NCBI GenBank assembly: GCA_001314655.1
Contig: LJSF01000016.1
Coordinates: 124,001 to 188,000, forward strand
Length of the DNA stretch: 64,000 nt
Reading direction: 5' to 3'
From: Rhodobacteraceae bacterium HLUCCA08
Lineage (GTDB): Bacteria; Pseudomonadota; Alphaproteobacteria; Rhodobacterales; Rhodobacteraceae
Of this stretch, positions 24,588-34,076 are shown piece by piece. A model generated the notes under the pieces. That model saw only the letters and a program-made list of their open reading frames with translations. It ran no database searches and was not told the DNA's origin. Both the position numbers and the translations under genes were made by a program. Position 1 is the first letter of the stretch, and each line of letters begins with the position of its first letter.

Positions 24588-25523
24588 TCACGCCGCCTGG
24601 GCCATGTTGCCGGCCAACACCGCCGCCTCGGTGGCGCGCAGGACCGGTCGCGCCGTGCGCCAGGCCGGGGCCCGGGCCGGGACGGTCAGCTCGGGAAACA
24701 ACGCCGTCAACTCGCTGCGCAGGGCCGCATCGCCCTGCAGCATGTAGTCGCCGGGATGAAAGCTTTCGCTGTCGACGCCTTCGGCCCGGACGATTTCATG
24801 CCGATCGAACATCAGGTGATGATAGGTCACCACAGGGCGCGGCGCGACCTGCACCGACCGGCCATCGACCAGATGCTTGGCGGCGACCAGGATTTCATCC
24901 TGACCGTAATACAGTTCGGCCTGCCAGCCGCGGATCAGGACCCGGTGCTGGGGCGACAGGAACAATGCACGGTCATTGCCGATCGCCCCCGGGGCAAAGC
25001 GGATCGGGGCGAAATCGCCACCCCCCCGCACGGCGCGCGCGCCGACCCAGCGCACCGGCTGCAAGCCCCGGTCCAGCGTGTCGACCAGGTCGCCCACCAC
25101 GATCCGCTCGATCGGGCGGGGGCCCAGCGCGGTGTCCAGCAGGGTGCCGGCAACGAAACAGGGCGGACCCATGTCGCTGACATTCAACGGCCCCTGCGTG
25201 TTGACCCACGTCGAGGACACGAAGGTGCCGTTCTCCAGGACCTGCCCGTCGGTCGGGGTAAAGACCTGGGTCCCGTTCGCCAGATAGAAGGTGATGCCGG
25301 TATAGGTGACATTGCCCACGCCCGGCACGTTCACCGTGACCGTGTCGCCGGGATAGGATTGGGTGATGTCGGACCCGTTGACGCTGTCATTGTCGAACGC
25401 GTCGAAATCCAGATCGTCATTCTGATCGGTCAGCGACAGGACCGAGAAATTCAGAGTCGCGCCGACGCCCGGCGGGTTCGCCGGGTCCAGGAAAAAGAAC
25501 TGGTCCGTATATGTCGTCGGCAT
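24588..25523 (-). CDS. Hint-domain (hedgehog/intein-like) protein
   Basis: This 311-residue protein has an acidic, Asp/Gly/Thr-rich N-terminal part of about 120 residues, typical of calcium-dependent or type I-exported proteins. It is followed by a Hint domain that starts at Cys122 (CFVAGTLLDTALGPRPIERI) and includes VGDLVDTLDRGLQPVRWVG and the LSPQHRVLI block with His. The domain could self-cleave or form an ester at the Cys. No secretion system gene or RTX repeats are nearby, and no signal peptide is seen. The start at 25523 (MPTTYTD) is preferred over GTG 25532. Function unknown. Confidence 0.8.
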   Translation of the reverse strand: MPTTYTDQFFFLDPANPPGVGATLNFSVLSLTDQNDDLDFDAFDNDSVNGSDITQSYPGDTVTVNVPGVGNVTYTGITFYLANGTQVFTPTDGQVLENGTFVSSTWVNTQGPLNVSDMGPPCFVAGTLLDTALGPRPIERIVVGDLVDTLDRGLQPVRWVGARAVRGGGDFAPIRFAPGAIGNDRALFLSPQHRVLIRGWQAELYYGQDEILVAAKHLVDGRSVQVAPRPVVTYHHLMFDRHEIVRAEGVDSESFHPGDYMLQGDAALRSELTALFPELTVPARAPAWRTARPVLRATEAAVLAGNMAQAA

Positions 25524-25677
25524 CTCGACCACTTCACGATTACTTCGGTCAACAATGCCGATCCTGCCTGCCGATTATGGCCAGGTTCGGGAACAATTAA
25601 GGTTACCCGCGGGTGAATTTGCGAAAGGCCCGCGCAGCATGCCTCTGCGCAACCTTTTGATTTCAAATGAAACGCAT

Positions 25678-25712
25678 GAAAAAGGCCCGCGCAATCCGGG
25701 TTGCGCGGGCCT
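25678..25712 (-). terminator. Rho-independent terminator of gltB
   Basis: On the minus strand a perfect 12-bp stem (AGGCCCGCGCAA with TTGCGCGGGCCT, loop of 6) is followed by TTTTTC. It lies 34 bases after the gltB stop and is the clearest terminator in the window together with that after dnaJ. Confidence 0.92.
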
Positions 25713-25745
25713 GAAACGGCCGCTCGGGCCGCCGTGATTGTGGCG

Positions 25746-28700
25746 TTACTCGGCCGGCATGGCCGCCGCCTCGGTGCTGAGCGGCACGGGCAGATGCACC
25801 AGCATCTCCCTGGGGCAAACCTGCAGGAAATGCCCGCACTCCAGGTCCCAGTGCTGCAGGATGTCGGCGGCGCGGCGGCTGCCGGTTTCGGCGGCGTGAC
25901 GCTCCACCAGGCCCTTCAGCTGGTCTTCCCAATGGTCGACGGTCACCGGGCAGGTCACCAGGGTTTCCATGTTCATCAGGTCCGGCGCCAGCCGCTCGGG
26001 GTCATACAGATAGGCCATGCCGCCGGTCATCCCGGCGCCGAAATTGGCCCCGATCGGGCCCAGGATCACGGCGATGCCGCCGGTCATGTATTCGCAACCG
26101 TTGGACCCGCAGCCCTCGACCACGACCCTGGCACCGGAATTGCGCACCGCGAACCGCTCTCCGGCCCGGCCGGCGGCGAACAGGTAGCCGTCGGTCGCGC
26201 CATAAAGCACGGTGTTGCCGATGATCGTGTTGTCCGCGGCCACCAGCGGGCTCTGCATCGGCGGACGCACCACGATGGTGCCGCCCGACAGCCCCTTGCC
26301 GACGTAATCGTTGGCATCACCCGACACTTCCAGCTTCAGCCCCGGCGCGGCAAAGGCGCCAAGCGATTGCCCGGCCGAGCCTTTCAGCTTCACCGTCAGG
26401 TGGTCGGGTTGCAGCTGGTTGCGCATGCCGAAATTGCGCACGATATGGCTCGACGTGCGCGTGCCGATGGTCCGCAGCGTGTTCTGCACCGCGTATTCCA
26501 GCTGCATCTTCTCGCCGTCTTCCAGGAAGCGGTGGGCATCGGCGACGATCTGCGCATCCAGCGTATCGGGCACCGGGTTGCGCGGCTTGTTGCGGTCATA
26601 GACGATCTCGCTCGACCCATCGACCGAGATCAGCAGCGGGTTCAGGTCTAGATCGTCCAGATGCGCCGCGCCGCGGCTGGTCTGGGCCAGCAGGTCGGCC
26701 CGGCCGATCACCTCGTCCAGCGACCGGGCGCCGATTTCGGCCAGGATCTCGCGCACCTCGGCGGCGTAGAAGGTGATCAGGTTGACCACCTTGTCCGCAT
26801 TGCCGGTGAACTTTTCCCGCAGCCGCGGATCCTGGGTGCAGACCCCCACCGGGCAGGTGTTCGACTGGCACTGGCGCACCATGATACAGCCCATGGCGAT
26901 CAACGCGGCGGTGCCGATGCCGTATTCCTCGGCCCCCATCATCGCCGCCATGACGATGTCGCGCCCGGTGCGCAGCCCGCCGTCGGTGCGCAGCGTCACC
27001 CGGTCGCGCAGGTTGTTCATCGCCAGAACCTGATGCGCCTCGGTCAGGCCCATTTCCCACGGCAGGCCGGCATATTTGATCGAGGTCGCGGGCGAGGCCC
27101 CGGTGCCGCCGTTATGCCCCGAAATCAGGATCACGTCCGCCTTGGCCTTGGCCACCCCGGCGGCGATGGTGCCGACGCCCGAGGACGCCACCAGCTTGAC
27201 CGTCACCTTGGCGCGCGGATTGATCTGCTTGAGGTCATAGATCAGCTGCGCTAGGTCCTCGATCGAATAGATGTCGTGGTGCGGCGGGGGGCTGATCAGC
27301 GTCACCCCCTTGGTCGAATGGCGCAGCCGCGCGATCAGGTCGGTGACCTTCATGCCGGGCAGCTGGCCGCCCTCGCCGGGCTTGGCGCCCTGGGCGACCT
27401 TGATCTCAAGCTCTTCGCATTGGTTGAGGTATTCCGCCGTCACGCCGAACCGGCCCGACGCCACCTGCTTGATCTTGGCGGACGGGTTGTCGCCATTGGG
27501 TTCGGGCACGAAATGCGCCGGATCCTCGCCGCCCTCGCCGCTGTCGGACTTGGCGCCGATCCGGTTCATCGCCACGTTCAGCGTCTTGTGCGCCTCGGGG
27601 CTCAGCGCCCCCAGCGACATCCCCGGCGTCACGAACCGCTTGCGGATGGAGGTGATGCTTTCCACCTCTTCGATCGGGATCGACTTGCCCAGGGGCTTGA
27701 TCGACAGCAGGTCGCGCAGATGGATCGGCGGGTTCGCCTGCATCGCATTCGAATATTGCTTCCACAGCTCGTAGGACGCCCGGTCGCAGGCCGATTGCAT
27801 CAGATGCATGGTGCGCGCTTCCCAGGCATGGGTCTCGCCCGATTTGCGCGCCTTGTAGAACCCGCCGACCGGCAGCACCTCCTGGCCACTGCGCCAGCCG
27901 CGGGCATGGACCTCTTCTGCCTTGCGCTGGATGCCGCTGACGCCGATGCCGGAAATCCGGCTGTGCATGCCCGGGAAATATTCCGCGACCATCGCGCGGC
28001 TCAGGCCCACGGCCTCGAAGTTCAGCCCGCCGCGATACGAGGAAATCACCGAAATCCCCATCTTGGCCATGATCTTGAGCAGCCCCTGGTCGATCGCGGT
28101 GCGATACCTGGCCACCGCCTCGGTCAGGGTCAGGTCCAGCAGACCGCGTTCGATCCGGTCGTCCAGGCTGTCCTCGGCCAGGTAGGGGTTCACCACCGTA
28201 GCACCGCAACCGATCAGCACCGCGAAGTAATGCGGATCGATGCATTCCGCCGCGCGCACGTTGATCGAACAGAAGGTCCGCAGCCCCTTGCGCGTGAGCC
28301 AGGAATGCACCGCGCTGGTGGCCAGGATCATCGGCATCGGCACCTTGTCCGGGCCCTGCAGGTGATCGGTCAGGGTCAGGTGCCCGGCGCCCGAGCGCAC
28401 GGCATCCTCGGCCTCTTCGCGGATCCGGTGCAGCGCGGCGCGCAGCGCGCCCTCGCCCGCATCGGCGGCAAAGGTGCAGTCGATCTCGGTGCAGGGCGCG
28501 TTGAACGCCGCCTGCATCGCCTCCCATTGGGCATTGCCCACGAACGGGCTGTCCAGCACCAGGATCTCCGTCTGCGAGGAATCCTCGTCCAGCACGTTCT
28601 TGAGGTTGCCGAACCGGGTCTTGAGGCTCATCACCCGGTATTCGCGCAAGCTGTCGATCGGCGGGTTGGTCACCTGGCTGAAATTCTGCCGAAAGAAATG

Positions 28701-30284
28701 GCTCAGCGGGCGGTATTGCGAACTCAGCACCGCCGCGGGCGTGTCATCGCCCATGCTGGCCAGCGCCTCCTTGCCGTCCTCGGCCATCGGCAGCAGGATC
28801 TGTTCCAGCTCTTCCATGCTGTAACCGGCGGCGATCTGCCGCTTGCGCAGCTCGGGGCCCTGGAACAGCGGCATTTCGGTCATGCCGCCGATGGTTTCGT
28901 CCAGCTCGTTGATCTTGCCGACCCAGTCGCCGAAGGGCTGGGCATGGGCCAGCTTGTCCTTGATCTCGGTGTCGTGGAACAGCTTGCCCTCGGTCATGTC
29001 GACGGCGATCATCTGGCCCGGGCCCAACGCGCCCTTTTCCTTCACGGCCCTTTCGTCGGTCGGCACCATGCCCACCTCGGAGCCCGCGATCAGCAGGTTG
29101 TCGCCGGTCACGACATAGCGCATCGGCCGCAGGCCGTTGCGGTCCAGCCCGCCGCAAACCCAGCGGCCATCGGTCATCGCCAGCGCCGCGGGACCGTCCC
29201 AGGGTTCCATCACCGAGTTGCAATAGGAATACATGTCGCGCCAGGCCTGGGGCAGTTCCGTCGCCTGTTTGGACCAGCTTTCCGGCACCATCATCGTCTT
29301 GGCCATCGGCGCATTGCGCCCGGCCCGCACCAGCACCTCGAACACCGCATCCAGCGCGGCGCTGTCGGACGACCCATGGGCGACGATCGGCTTGATATCC
29401 TCGGCCATGTCGCCGAAGGCGGCGCTGGCCATGCGGATTTCGTGGCTCTTCATCCAGTTCAGGTTGCCCTTGAGCGTGTTGATCTCGCCGTTATGGGCCA
29501 GCATCCGGAACGGCTGGGCCAGCCACCATTGCGGGAACGTGTTGGTCGAATAGCGCTGGTGATAGATCGCGAAGGCGGACTCAAAACGCTCGTCCTTCAG
29601 GTCGGGATAGAATTCGGCCACCTGCTCGGCCAGCATCATGCCCTTGTAGATGATCGACCGGCAGGACAGCGAGGCCAGGTAAAGCTCTCGCACCCCGGCC
29701 GCCGCGGCGGCCTTTTCGATCCGGCGACGGATCACGTAAAGCTCGCGTTCGAAGCTTTCCTCGTCGATCCCCTTGGCGTTCGAGATCAGGATCTGCTCGA
29801 TCTCGGGCCGGGTCGCGTTGGCCTTTTCGCCCAGCACCTCGGTATTCACCGGCACGTGGCGCCAGCCATAGATGTAATGCCCCATCCGCAGCACTTCGCT
29901 TTCCACGATCGTGCGGCAGGTTTCCTGGGCGCCGAAATCCGTGCGCGGCAGGAACACCTGGCCCACCGCCATCAACTGATCGCGGTGCGGCCTGTGGCCG
30001 GTGCGCTCGACCTGGTCATAAAAGAACGCGACCGGGATCTGCACATGAATCCCCGCGCCGTCGCCGGTCTTGCCATCGGCATCCACCGCGCCCCGGTGCC
30101 AGACCGCCTTGAGCGCGTCGATCCCGTTCTGCACCACCTGGCGCGACGGGGTGCCGTCGATGCTGACGACCAGCCCGACACCGCAATTCGCGGTCTCGTG
30201 TTCGGGCCGCCACAAGCCGTGCTCGGCCATCCAGTCGCGCTTGGCCTGCTCGTTTCGGGCCCAGTCTGCATCATGGGGGGTCAT
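25746..30284 (-). CDS. gltB: Glutamate synthase large (alpha) subunit
   Basis: This 1512-residue enzyme makes glutamate from glutamine and 2-oxoglutarate. The N-terminal nucleophile is Cys34 (ETANCGVGLV), implying removal of a 33-residue propeptide. The glutaminase domain is followed by a central domain, the FMN/synthase domain (PPHHDIYSIEDLAQLIYDLK) and the 3Fe-4S cysteines in VRQCQSNTCPVGVC. The C-terminal beta-helix domain contains GYVGKGLSGG-like repeats (DYVGKGLSGGTIVVRPP). The start has AAGGAGAG upstream. It is the last gene of a five-gene unit with gltD and three secreted proteins. Confidence 0.98.
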   Translation of the reverse strand: MTPHDADWARNEQAKRDWMAEHGLWRPEHETANCGVGLVVSIDGTPSRQVVQNGIDALKAVWHRGAVDADGKTGDGAGIHVQIPVAFFYDQVERTGHRPHRDQLMAVGQVFLPRTDFGAQETCRTIVESEVLRMGHYIYGWRHVPVNTEVLGEKANATRPEIEQILISNAKGIDEESFERELYVIRRRIEKAAAAAGVRELYLASLSCRSIIYKGMMLAEQVAEFYPDLKDERFESAFAIYHQRYSTNTFPQWWLAQPFRMLAHNGEINTLKGNLNWMKSHEIRMASAAFGDMAEDIKPIVAHGSSDSAALDAVFEVLVRAGRNAPMAKTMMVPESWSKQATELPQAWRDMYSYCNSVMEPWDGPAALAMTDGRWVCGGLDRNGLRPMRYVVTGDNLLIAGSEVGMVPTDERAVKEKGALGPGQMIAVDMTEGKLFHDTEIKDKLAHAQPFGDWVGKINELDETIGGMTEMPLFQGPELRKRQIAAGYSMEELEQILLPMAEDGKEALASMGDDTPAAVLSSQYRPLSHFFRQNFSQVTNPPIDSLREYRVMSLKTRFGNLKNVLDEDSSQTEILVLDSPFVGNAQWEAMQAAFNAPCTEIDCTFAADAGEGALRAALHRIREEAEDAVRSGAGHLTLTDHLQGPDKVPMPMILATSAVHSWLTRKGLRTFCSINVRAAECIDPHYFAVLIGCGATVVNPYLAEDSLDDRIERGLLDLTLTEAVARYRTAIDQGLLKIMAKMGISVISSYRGGLNFEAVGLSRAMVAEYFPGMHSRISGIGVSGIQRKAEEVHARGWRSGQEVLPVGGFYKARKSGETHAWEARTMHLMQSACDRASYELWKQYSNAMQANPPIHLRDLLSIKPLGKSIPIEEVESITSIRKRFVTPGMSLGALSPEAHKTLNVAMNRIGAKSDSGEGGEDPAHFVPEPNGDNPSAKIKQVASGRFGVTAEYLNQCEELEIKVAQGAKPGEGGQLPGMKVTDLIARLRHSTKGVTLISPPPHHDIYSIEDLAQLIYDLKQINPRAKVTVKLVASSGVGTIAAGVAKAKADVILISGHNGGTGASPATSIKYAGLPWEMGLTEAHQVLAMNNLRDRVTLRTDGGLRTGRDIVMAAMMGAEEYGIGTAALIAMGCIMVRQCQSNTCPVGVCTQDPRLREKFTGNADKVVNLITFYAAEVREILAEIGARSLDEVIGRADLLAQTSRGAAHLDDLDLNPLLISVDGSSEIVYDRNKPRNPVPDTLDAQIVADAHRFLEDGEKMQLEYAVQNTLRTIGTRTSSHIVRNFGMRNQLQPDHLTVKLKGSAGQSLGAFAAPGLKLEVSGDANDYVGKGLSGGTIVVRPPMQSPLVAADNTIIGNTVLYGATDGYLFAAGRAGERFAVRNSGARVVVEGCGSNGCEYMTGGIAVILGPIGANFGAGMTGGMAYLYDPERLAPDLMNMETLVTCPVTVDHWEDQLKGLVERHAAETGSRRAADILQHWDLECGHFLQVCPREMLVHLPVPLSTEAAAMPAE

Positions 30285-30305
30285 GGTCGCTCTCCTTGAT
30301 CGGGA

Positions 30306-30330
30306 CCGTGCCGGGCGGGTCCCGGCACGG
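30306..30330 (-). promoter_or_regulatory. Intercistronic stem-loop before gltB
   Basis: CCGTGCCGG and CCGGCACGG (30306-30314 and 30322-30330) form a perfect 9-bp stem in the 58-base gap between the upstream secreted-protein gene and gltB, about 20 bases before the gltB start. With no T-run, it is more likely an RNA processing, stability or translation element than a terminator. Confidence 0.45.
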
Positions 30331-30342
30331 ATCGGCGAATGG

Positions 30343-30897
30343 TCAGTAATCCATCATGTCGTAGATCCGCATCGACGCCTCGGCGGTGCCGTCGATGGCC
30401 AGCGGGGCGGCGCCGTCGATGCTGTCCATCACCGCCTTGAAGGTAACCGAGATGCGCACCCGGTCCGGCCCTTCGCAGGTGACGGACTCCACGGCGGCGA
30501 CGGCATTGTCATAGGTTTCCCAGGTCGCGGTGATCATCTCGGTCGCGTCGACCTCGTCATAGAACACCGCCGGATCGGTCGCGACCCAGCGGTCGCCGCG
30601 ACGCTCGACGCTGACCAGGACGTGCTGGATGAAACCGGGAACCTCGCCGTAATAGTAATCGACCTCGAAGAAATCGACCGCGTCGCAGGCAACACCGTTG
30701 TTCACGCCATCGGCATAGGCTTCGGGAGACATCCATTGCGGCCCGGGCCCGACCGGGTCCAGCCCGAAGGCACCGCCGGTGACGGTGTGGCGTGCCTCAA
30801 CGGGGCCGGACAAGGCAAAGCTGCCCGTGAACGCATCCTGCGCAAGGGCGGGGAGGGCCGCAAGGCACAGAACGGCGGCGGTGATCGGGGTATTCAT
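30343..30897 (-). CDS. Secreted protein of unknown function in the glt operon (184 aa)
   Basis: The 184-residue product has a clear signal peptide (MNTPITAAVLCLAALPALAQ) and a mature domain with many acidic residues and aromatic positions (FFEVDYYYGEVPGF, RIYDMMDY). Two cysteines (NGVACDAV and VTCEGPD) could form one disulfide. I do not recognise the family. Its start overlaps the stop of the preceding paralogue gene by ATGA, so it is translated with it. It lies between gltD and gltB. A ligand-binding or envelope role is possible, but nothing in the sequence fixes it. Confidence 0.75.
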   Translation of the reverse strand: MNTPITAAVLCLAALPALAQDAFTGSFALSGPVEARHTVTGGAFGLDPVGPGPQWMSPEAYADGVNNGVACDAVDFFEVDYYYGEVPGFIQHVLVSVERRGDRWVATDPAVFYDEVDATEMITATWETYDNAVAAVESVTCEGPDRVRISVTFKAVMDSIDGAAPLAIDGTAEASMRIYDMMDY

Positions 30898-31592
30898 CTG
30901 GAAATCTCCTCGGTGGTATCGATCGACAACAAAGACATGACCATCCCGCAGCCATGTTTGGGATTGCGGGACAGGAAACCCGGTTCACCGGGCAGGATGA
31001 ACTCTACCGGTGCGCCGTCGGTTTCGAAACTGTCATCGGGCATCACGTAGCTGCTTTGCCCCGACAGGAACATGCGCCAATCCGGATGCACGTATTCCCG
31101 ACCGGTGCCGCGCCAGACCTCGGTCCCGTCAGCCATGGTCGCGACGATCTCGTATTCCGTGCGCAACAGGCGCTGACCGTCGATCACCACCTCGTCGCCG
31201 GTCAGCCGGTCGAACCCGACATAGCGCGTCGGCCCGATTTCGGGGCTTTCGGTGACGAAATCCCAGCTGTCATACCCTTCGGCCAGCAATGCGCTCATCG
31301 AGGACCGGTCCGCCGGCGCCGCCTCCAGAACCTCGGAATGCATCGACCGGTAGTGCCGGCTGGCCATCCACTGCGCCTCGGCGTCGATCGTGCCGGAATA
31401 GGACAACCCCTCTTCGTCCAGGTCGACGCGGTGCTGATAGCCCTCCGGATCGCCCGCGCAGGTAAAGTGGTGCGAGACGGAGCAATCGCGCATCTGGATG
31501 GTCACATAGGCGCGGCACCCCTCGGGCAGCGGATAGACATCCTGCGCCGCCACCGGCGCGGCCAGAAGGGCGATCAGCACGGCCCCCCTCAT
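30894..31592 (-). CDS. Secreted four-cysteine protein, paralogue 1, glt operon
   Basis: This 232-residue protein has a signal peptide (MRGAVLIALLAAPVAAQ). Its mature part is clearly homologous to the next upstream gene: shared LPEGC, YVTIQ, FTCAGDP, IDAEAQW, TRYVG-D-LTG, GREY-HPDWR-F-SG and F-LPGEPGFL-R. Four cysteines are conserved between the two, suggesting two disulfides. The family is unknown to me. Overlaps of 4 bases at both ends tie it into a translationally coupled trio. Confidence 0.78.
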   Translation of the reverse strand: MRGAVLIALLAAPVAAQDVYPLPEGCRAYVTIQMRDCSVSHHFTCAGDPEGYQHRVDLDEEGLSYSGTIDAEAQWMASRHYRSMHSEVLEAAPADRSSMSALLAEGYDSWDFVTESPEIGPTRYVGFDRLTGDEVVIDGQRLLRTEYEIVATMADGTEVWRGTGREYVHPDWRMFLSGQSSYVMPDDSFETDGAPVEFILPGEPGFLSRNPKHGCGMVMSLLSIDTTEEISR

Positions 31593-32275
31593 TGCCCGAT
31601 CTCCGCCAGGCTCAGCACGACCGAACAATCCTGCACCGGATCGCGCGCCAGAAAACCCGGCTCGCCCGGAAAGGCGAAATCGACCGGCGTGTTGTCCGTT
31701 TCGGTGACGCCGTTGGCCGAGGTGACCCGCCGCACGCCGCTGACGAAGGTGCGCCAATCGGGATGGATATATTCGCGCCCCGACACCCGGAACAATTCGG
31801 CCCCCGCCGCGTCAAAGGCGGTCAGCTCGAAATCGGTCTCGCGCAGGGGCACCCCGTCGATCTCGACCACCACGCCGGTCAACCCGTCGCGCCCGACATA
31901 GCGGGTCACGCCGTAAAGGTCGGACGTGGTTTCGAAATCGAAATCATCGGCGCCGGTTTCCAGAAGTTCGGTGAACGACGCGGCATCGCGGATCCGTGGC
32001 CCCAGCGTATCGGTATGCCCGGCGGTCACGTGAAAGCTTTCGACCCATTGCGCCTCTGCGTCGATGATGCCGAGGTAGTCCAGCCCGTCCTCGCCCAGAT
32101 CGGCGCGGCGCTGCTGGCCCGGCGGGTCGCCGGCGCAGGTGAACAGATGCGTGACGACACAGCCGCGTTTCTGGATCGTGACATAGCCCTCGCAACCCTC
32201 GGGCAGGGCAAAGCTCTGGTTCGCCGCCGCGGGGGCCGCGACCAGCACGAACAGGATCGACGCGATCGTCTTCAT
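31589..32275 (-). CDS. Secreted four-cysteine protein, paralogue 2, glt operon
   Basis: This 228-residue protein has a signal peptide (MKTIASILFVLVAAPAAA) and a mature domain paralogous over its whole length to the downstream gene product. It keeps the same four cysteines (LPEGC, KRGC, FTCAGDP, VQDC). It starts about 100 bases after gltD and overlaps the next gene by ATGA. This looks like a local tandem duplication that has diverged considerably. The molecular role is unknown; periplasmic location is inferred from the signal peptide. Confidence 0.78.
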   Translation of the reverse strand: MKTIASILFVLVAAPAAANQSFALPEGCEGYVTIQKRGCVVTHLFTCAGDPPGQQRRADLGEDGLDYLGIIDAEAQWVESFHVTAGHTDTLGPRIRDAASFTELLETGADDFDFETTSDLYGVTRYVGRDGLTGVVVEIDGVPLRETDFELTAFDAAGAELFRVSGREYIHPDWRTFVSGVRRVTSANGVTETDNTPVDFAFPGEPGFLARDPVQDCSVVLSLAEIGQ

Positions 32276-32377
32276 CTTGCCTTCACCCTCCGGGTCAGTG
32301 CCGTTGACCTTGTCGCGCCGGGACCGTGCCACAACGTCGACGTGAAACCGGCGTTCCGCCGACGCCGTGCAGCATCC

Positions 32378-33853
32378 TTATTCCGCCGCCACCGAGGCGC
32401 TTTGCGTGACATAATCCAGAATTGCGTCAGACGCATCACGGCCGTCCCGGATCGCCCAGACCACCAGCGACGCCCCGCGCACGATATCGCCGGCGGCAAA
32501 GACACCTTCCAGGCTGGTCTGGCCGCTGCCGAACTCGGCCCGGATCGTGCCCCAGCGGGTCACGTCCAGCCCGTCGACGCCCCACAATTTCGGCAGGTCC
32601 TCGGGTTCGAAGCCCAGCGCCTTGATCACCAGGTCGGCGTCTTCGACATAATCGCTGCCCTCGATCAGTTCGGGCATCTGGCGGCCGCTGGCATCGGGGG
32701 CGCCCAGGCGCATCTTCTGCACCATCACGCCGGAAACCGGCCCGGCGACCTTGCCGGCATCCGTCATGTCGGTGACGCTCGGGTCGCCGGCAAAGCCCTT
32801 GGGCGCGCTCAGCCAGACGAAATCGACACCCTCTTCCTCGGCATTCTGCACCTCGCGCTGCGACCCGGGCATGTTCGCCTTGTCCCGCCGATACAGGCAT
32901 TTCACGCTGGTCGCGCCCTGCCGGATCGCGGTGCGCACGCAATCCATCGCCGTGTCGCCGCCGCCGATCACCACCACCTTCTTGCCGGCGGCGTTCAGCG
33001 TGCCGTTGTCGAATTCCTCGACATCGTCGCCGAAACTCTTGCGGTTCGACGCGACAAGATAGTCGATCGCCCGCACGATCCCGGTCGCCTCGGACCCCGG
33101 CAGCTGCAGATCGCGGCTCTTGTAGACCCCGGTGGCGATCAGAACCGCGTCATGCTTGCCGCGGATCGCGTCGAACGACAGGTCCTCGCCCACGTTGCAC
33201 TTGTAGACGATCTCGACCCCGCTTTGTGCCAGCTGGTCCATGCGGCGCATGACCACGTCCTTTTCCAGCTTGAAGCCGGGAATGCCATAGGTCAGCAGCC
33301 CGCCGCCGCGGTCATAGCGGTCATAGACCGTGACCTGCAGTCCGGCCCGGCGCAGCCGGTCGGCCGCGGCCAGCCCGGCGGGGCCGGCGCCGATGATGCC
33401 GACGCTTTCGGGCCGTTCCCGCGCGGGGCGCACCGGCTGGACCCAGCCGTTTTCCCAGGCGGTATCGGTGATGTATTTCTCGACCGCGCCGATGGTCACG
33501 GTGCCGTGGCCCGATTGCTCGATCACGCAATTGCCTTCGCACAGGCGGTCCTGCGGGCAGATCCGGCCGCAGATCTCGGGAAAGGTATTGGTGGACTGGG
33601 CCACCTCATAGGCTTCCTCCAGCCGGCCCTCGGCGGTCAGGCGCAGCCAGTCGGGGATGTTGTTGTGCAGCGGGCAATGCGACTGGCAATAGGGCACGCC
33701 GCACTGGCTGCAGCGGGCGGCCTGTTCTTCGGCCTTGGCCTCGGCGTATTCGGCGTAGATCTCGTGGAAATCCTGCCGGCGCAGGCTGGCGTCGCGCTTG
33801 TCGGGCATGTCTCGTTCGACATCGACGAATTTCAGCATCTTCTGGGTCGCCAT
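32378..33853 (-). CDS. gltD: Glutamate synthase small (beta) subunit
   Basis: This 491-residue flavoprotein passes electrons from NADPH to the large subunit. N-terminal cysteines for two 4Fe-4S clusters are present (CSQCGVPYCQSHCP and CGRICPQDRLCEGNC). The FAD site is VGIIGAGPAGLAAADRL and the NADPH site is KKVVVIGGGDTAMDC. AGDIVRGASLVVWAIRDGR is the usual C-terminal FAD motif. It is first in the unit that ends with gltB. Splitting of gltD from gltB by other genes is the notable point. Confidence 0.97.
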   Translation of the reverse strand: MATQKMLKFVDVERDMPDKRDASLRRQDFHEIYAEYAEAKAEEQAARCSQCGVPYCQSHCPLHNNIPDWLRLTAEGRLEEAYEVAQSTNTFPEICGRICPQDRLCEGNCVIEQSGHGTVTIGAVEKYITDTAWENGWVQPVRPARERPESVGIIGAGPAGLAAADRLRRAGLQVTVYDRYDRGGGLLTYGIPGFKLEKDVVMRRMDQLAQSGVEIVYKCNVGEDLSFDAIRGKHDAVLIATGVYKSRDLQLPGSEATGIVRAIDYLVASNRKSFGDDVEEFDNGTLNAAGKKVVVIGGGDTAMDCVRTAIRQGATSVKCLYRRDKANMPGSQREVQNAEEEGVDFVWLSAPKGFAGDPSVTDMTDAGKVAGPVSGVMVQKMRLGAPDASGRQMPELIEGSDYVEDADLVIKALGFEPEDLPKLWGVDGLDVTRWGTIRAEFGSGQTSLEGVFAAGDIVRGASLVVWAIRDGRDASDAILDYVTQSASVAAE

Positions 33854-34076
33854 ATGGGTGCCTCTTTCCAGTCCTTCCGCCCGAGGCGCTTGTCTAATCC
33901 GGGTTCGCGGAAAAGAAAAGTCATAAACACTGACCTAGTTTGACGGTTTCAGCCCTTGCGCTGCCGCATTGGGAGAGGTTTCCGCGAAAATTAGTTCCGA
34001 ATTGATACCTATCTACGCCCTTTCCCCGCAAATTCCGTGATTTACAAAGGCAGGGCCGAATCACCGAAGGCGCGCC

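Noticed and set aside
27276-30299. Open frame of about 1000 codons on the + strand opposite gltB
   Set aside because: Same antisense-shadow effect; the opposite strand has intact GltB motifs throughout.
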